Shown in pieces: positions 6,786 to 8,303 of a stretch of DNA of 8,303 bases (positions within the stretch are counted from its first letter, which is position 1; every line of letters begins with the position of its first letter). The notes under the pieces are model-generated. The model was not told the origin of the DNA. It searched no databases and was given only the letters and a program-made list of their open reading frames with translations. The stretch covers positions 1-8,303 of the forward strand of contig JAGLSF010000078.1 of NCBI GenBank assembly GCA_023136305.1, given 5' to 3'. Both the position numbers and the translations under genes were made by a program. The DNA comes from Spirochaetota bacterium (GTDB lineage Bacteria > Spirochaetota > B62-G9 > DRHN01).

Positions 6786-6814
6786 TTGACAGAATCCGGG
6801 AAGCCAGTGATAAA
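6786..6814 (+). promoter_or_regulatory. Candidate sigma70-type promoter for the ABC transporter genes
   Basis: A perfect TTGACA at 6786-6791, then GATAAA (4/6) after 17 bp at 6809-6814. Alternatively, TAAACT at 6811-6816 with a TGA just before it acts as an extended -10 at 19-bp spacing. It starts 14 bp after the stop codon of the preceding gene and about 90 bp before the ATPase start. The -35 is ideal; the -10 is moderate. Confidence 0.45.
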
Positions 6815-6821
6815 CTAGTCC

Positions 6822-6839
6822 TCGAATACGGGTATTTGA
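6822..6839 (+). other. Small inverted repeat in the leader of the ABC transporter genes
   Basis: TCGAATA (6822-6828) pairs with TATTTGA (6833-6839) around the loop CGGG, with one G-U pair; a T-run (TTTTG) follows. It is AT-rich and short. It would lie at the very start of the transcript from the promoter just upstream, so it could be a 5' stem or a weak terminator of the preceding gene. Confidence 0.2.
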
Positions 6840-6867
6840 TTTTGAGTAATTCAGCAAACAAGGAATA

Positions 6868-6909
6868 GTGTGCCATTACCTCGATATAACAGGCAAAACA
6901 ATACGATGA
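6868..6909 (+). other. Possible 13-codon leader ORF overlapping the ATPase start (ATGA)
   Basis: AAGGA at 6860-6864 is the only good Shine-Dalgarno sequence before the ATPase gene. It stands 3 nt before a GTG at 6868 that opens a 13-codon frame, whose TGA (6907-6909) overlaps the ATG of the ATPase (6906-6908). It is also 5 nt before a GTG at 6870 in the ATPase frame. The arrangement would fit translational coupling through a leader peptide, but could also simply mean the ATPase starts 12 codons earlier. Both spacings are on the short side. Confidence 0.2.
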
Positions 6910-7571
6910 TTGAAGTCAGAGATTTACATTTCCATTACCCTCAGGGAGAGTTTCGTCTCGAGATCCCAGAGTTCTCCGTTGCCGTGGGCGAGCGTGTCGC
7001 GGTGATCGGGCCGAGCGGCTCAGGGAAGACCACGCTTCTGAACCTCATTGCCGGTATCTTCACACCGATTACAGGAAGTTTGATGGTGAATGGTGTCGGT
7101 GTGCACGAGTTCGGCGACCGTGAGCGTCGGGACTTTCGCATTACCACCATCGGGTTCGTGTTTCAGGATTTCGAGCTTCTCGACTACCTCAATGTGCTTG
7201 ACAACATTCTTCACCCCTACCGGATAACAGGGGCCTTGACTCTGGATAAAACCGTTCGGGAGCGTGCGGAGCGGCTTGCCGGCGAGATGGGGATCGGCGG
7301 CATGCTCCGGCGTCGTTCCACCGACCTCTCTCAGGGCGAGAAGCAGCGTGCGGCCATCTGCAGGGCACTGTTGACGCAGCCGAAGCTCCTCCTCGCTGAC
7401 GAGGCGACGGGGAACCTGGATCCCTCGAACAAGACGCGTATCCTGGACCTGTTGTTTCGAAGCGTCGCTGAGCACGAGGCCACGTTCCTGGCGGTGACCC
7501 ACGACTACGAGCTTTTGCCCCGCTTCGACCGTGTCGTGGATTTCAGGGGTTTCAGGGCGGATACAGCATGA
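6906..7571 (+). CDS. ABC transporter ATP-binding protein, LolD/MacB-type
   Basis: A 221-residue ATPase, full length for the family. Motifs from the ATG at 6906: Walker A GPSGSGKT (35-42), Q-loop FVFQD with Q87, signature LSQGEKQR (141-148), Walker B LLLADEATGNLD with D165 and E166, and switch histidine H199 in AVTHDY. All catalytic residues are present, so it should hydrolyse ATP on the cytoplasmic face of the inner membrane. The signature with Q and EKQR and the short length fit the class that powers FtsX/MacB/LolCDE permeases, which work by mechanotransmission rather than classical substrate import. I chose ATG 6906 because MIEVRDLHFHYP is the usual beginning of this family. GTG 6870, with AAGGA before it, would add 12 residues (MPLPRYNRQNNT) and cannot be excluded. 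The stop overlaps the permease start by 4 nt (ATGA), so the two are translationally coupled. Confidence 0.95.
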   Translation: MIEVRDLHFHYPQGEFRLEIPEFSVAVGERVAVIGPSGSGKTTLLNLIAGIFTPITGSLMVNGVGVHEFGDRERRDFRITTIGFVFQDFELLDYLNVLDNILHPYRITGALTLDKTVRERAERLAGEMGIGGMLRRRSTDLSQGEKQRAAICRALLTQPKLLLADEATGNLDPSNKTRILDLLFRSVAEHEATFLAVTHDYELLPRFDRVVDFRGFRADTA

Positions 7572-8303
7572 TCGACACGCTCTACACCGCCTGGCAATAC
7601 ATCCGCTACAACCGGGTGAAAACGATCACCCTGGTGGCGTGCATCGTGCTGATCGCCATCCTCCCGGTTTCCCTCGAGCTTCTGTTGAACGAGAGTGAGC
7701 GGCAGCTGCTCTCACGGGCTGTTTCGACACCGCTCGTGGTGGGTGCCAGGGGAAGCTCCCTGGATCTGGTGATGAACTCCCTCTACTTCGGGGACGAGGT
7801 GCCCGAGCTCATCAGTATGGAGGCGGTCGAGCGTATAACCGACTACGAATTGGCCCTCCCCATTCCCCTGTACGTGCATTTCAAGGCCCGGGGGCAACCC
7901 ATTGTGGGAACCACGTTGGATTACTTCGAGTTTCGCGGGTTGACGGTCGCTGAGGGGCGCATGATGGCTCTGCTCGGAGAGTGCGTGCTCGGTGCATCAG
8001 CGGCTGAGGAGCTGGATCTCGGCCCGGGCGACGGGCTTATATCCTCGCCTGAAAGCCTGCTAGATCTGGCAGGGGTCTACCCTTTGAAGATGCATGTGGT
8101 CGGGGTGCTGGACAAGTCGTACACCTCCGACGACCTGGCCGTGTTCGTAGACCTGAAGACGGCTTGGGTCATCGAGGGCCTGGGCCACGGGCATATGGAC
8201 GTGACGAAGACGACGGATCAGAGTCTCGTGCTGAAACGCTCCGAGACCAGCGTGGCGGCTACCGCCAAGCTTGAGCACTACAACGAGATCACCGAGGAGA
8301 ACA
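7568..8303 (+). CDS. FtsX/MacB-type ABC transporter permease (partial, C-terminus off the right edge)
   Basis: 245 codons are visible, starting at the ATG that overlaps the ATPase stop. Residues 1-18 are amphipathic and basic (WQYIRYNRVK), followed by one membrane helix at about 19-40, then an extracytoplasmic domain. This matches the first helix plus MacB_PCD-type periplasmic domain of FtsX-superfamily permeases; the remaining three helices would be outside the window. The stretch GARGSSLDLVMNSLYF (59-74), then GRMMALLGECVLGASAAEELDLGPGD and VVGVLDKSYTSDD, are typical of this domain. The ARGSSLDLVMN segment reminds me of permeases linked to metal-regulated loci in Vibrio, but that is a recollection, not a demonstrated relation. 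With the ATPase it should form a dimeric complex acting on envelope lipids, lipoproteins, peptides or another periplasmic partner; the substrate is unknown. Confidence 0.92.
   Translation, partial: MIDTLYTAWQYIRYNRVKTITLVACIVLIAILPVSLELLLNESERQLLSRAVSTPLVVGARGSSLDLVMNSLYFGDEVPELISMEAVERITDYELALPIPLYVHFKARGQPIVGTTLDYFEFRGLTVAEGRMMALLGECVLGASAAEELDLGPGDGLISSPESLLDLAGVYPLKMHVVGVLDKSYTSDDLAVFVDLKTAWVIEGLGHGHMDVTKTTDQSLVLKRSETSVAATAKLEHYNEITEEN

Noticed and set aside
1..8303. tRNA or rRNA genes, CRISPR repeats, transposase genes or IS ends, phage attachment sites
   Set aside because: I looked for them on both strands and saw none; all long frames are accounted for by the six genes described.

Overview
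The window reads as chromosomal DNA from a Gram-negative (two-membrane) bacterium. Three of the six genes have export signals, one product is a membrane-anchored parvulin-type chaperone, and the last two genes encode an ABC transporter with an FtsX/MacB-type permease. No rRNA, tRNA, IS element or CRISPR array is present to place it taxonomically, and I do not name a genus.

Layout. (1) Positions 1-1295, minus strand: the N-terminal 431 codons of an exported DUF3604 protein (PHP-like metallohydrolase type), running off the left edge. (2) 1296-1680: an AT-rich divergent control region with a perfect 14-bp palindrome and a candidate promoter facing right. (3) 1681-4738, plus strand: a tight two-gene unit. 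It holds a membrane-anchored PpiC/SurA-like peptidyl-prolyl isomerase and, 4 bp later, a 719-residue polytopic protein built from HupE/UreJ-type segments plus an extra C-terminal domain. (4) 4739-4941: a gap with a very good sigma70-type promoter. (5) 4942-6771: a 609-residue exported, membrane-anchored protein of unknown family. (6) 6772-6905: a gap with a second promoter candidate (perfect -35 box). (7) 6906-7571 and 7568-8303: an ABC ATPase and a MacB/FtsX-like permease with ATGA start/stop overlap. The permease runs off the right edge.

The most interesting result is the relation between the two large membrane proteins. The HupE-like protein and the unknown protein end in the same module: two transmembrane helices around a short basic loop, then a domain of about 140 residues that looks NTF2/SnoaL-like and carries an invariant HWxHxH motif. 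In the first 51 aligned residues of this domain 24 are identical. The HupE/UreJ portion keeps its scaffold motifs but has lost the residues associated with nickel: HPxxxxDH reads QPYVRPET, and FHGx(A/V)HGxE reads FQGWVSGNW.

My inference is a multi-component envelope system. A HupE-derived membrane scaffold and a second anchored protein would both present the same domain to the periplasm, served by a dedicated PPIase and possibly coupled to a MacB-like ABC machine. Whether the ABC pair belongs to the same system, and whether a metal is involved, cannot be settled from this sequence alone.
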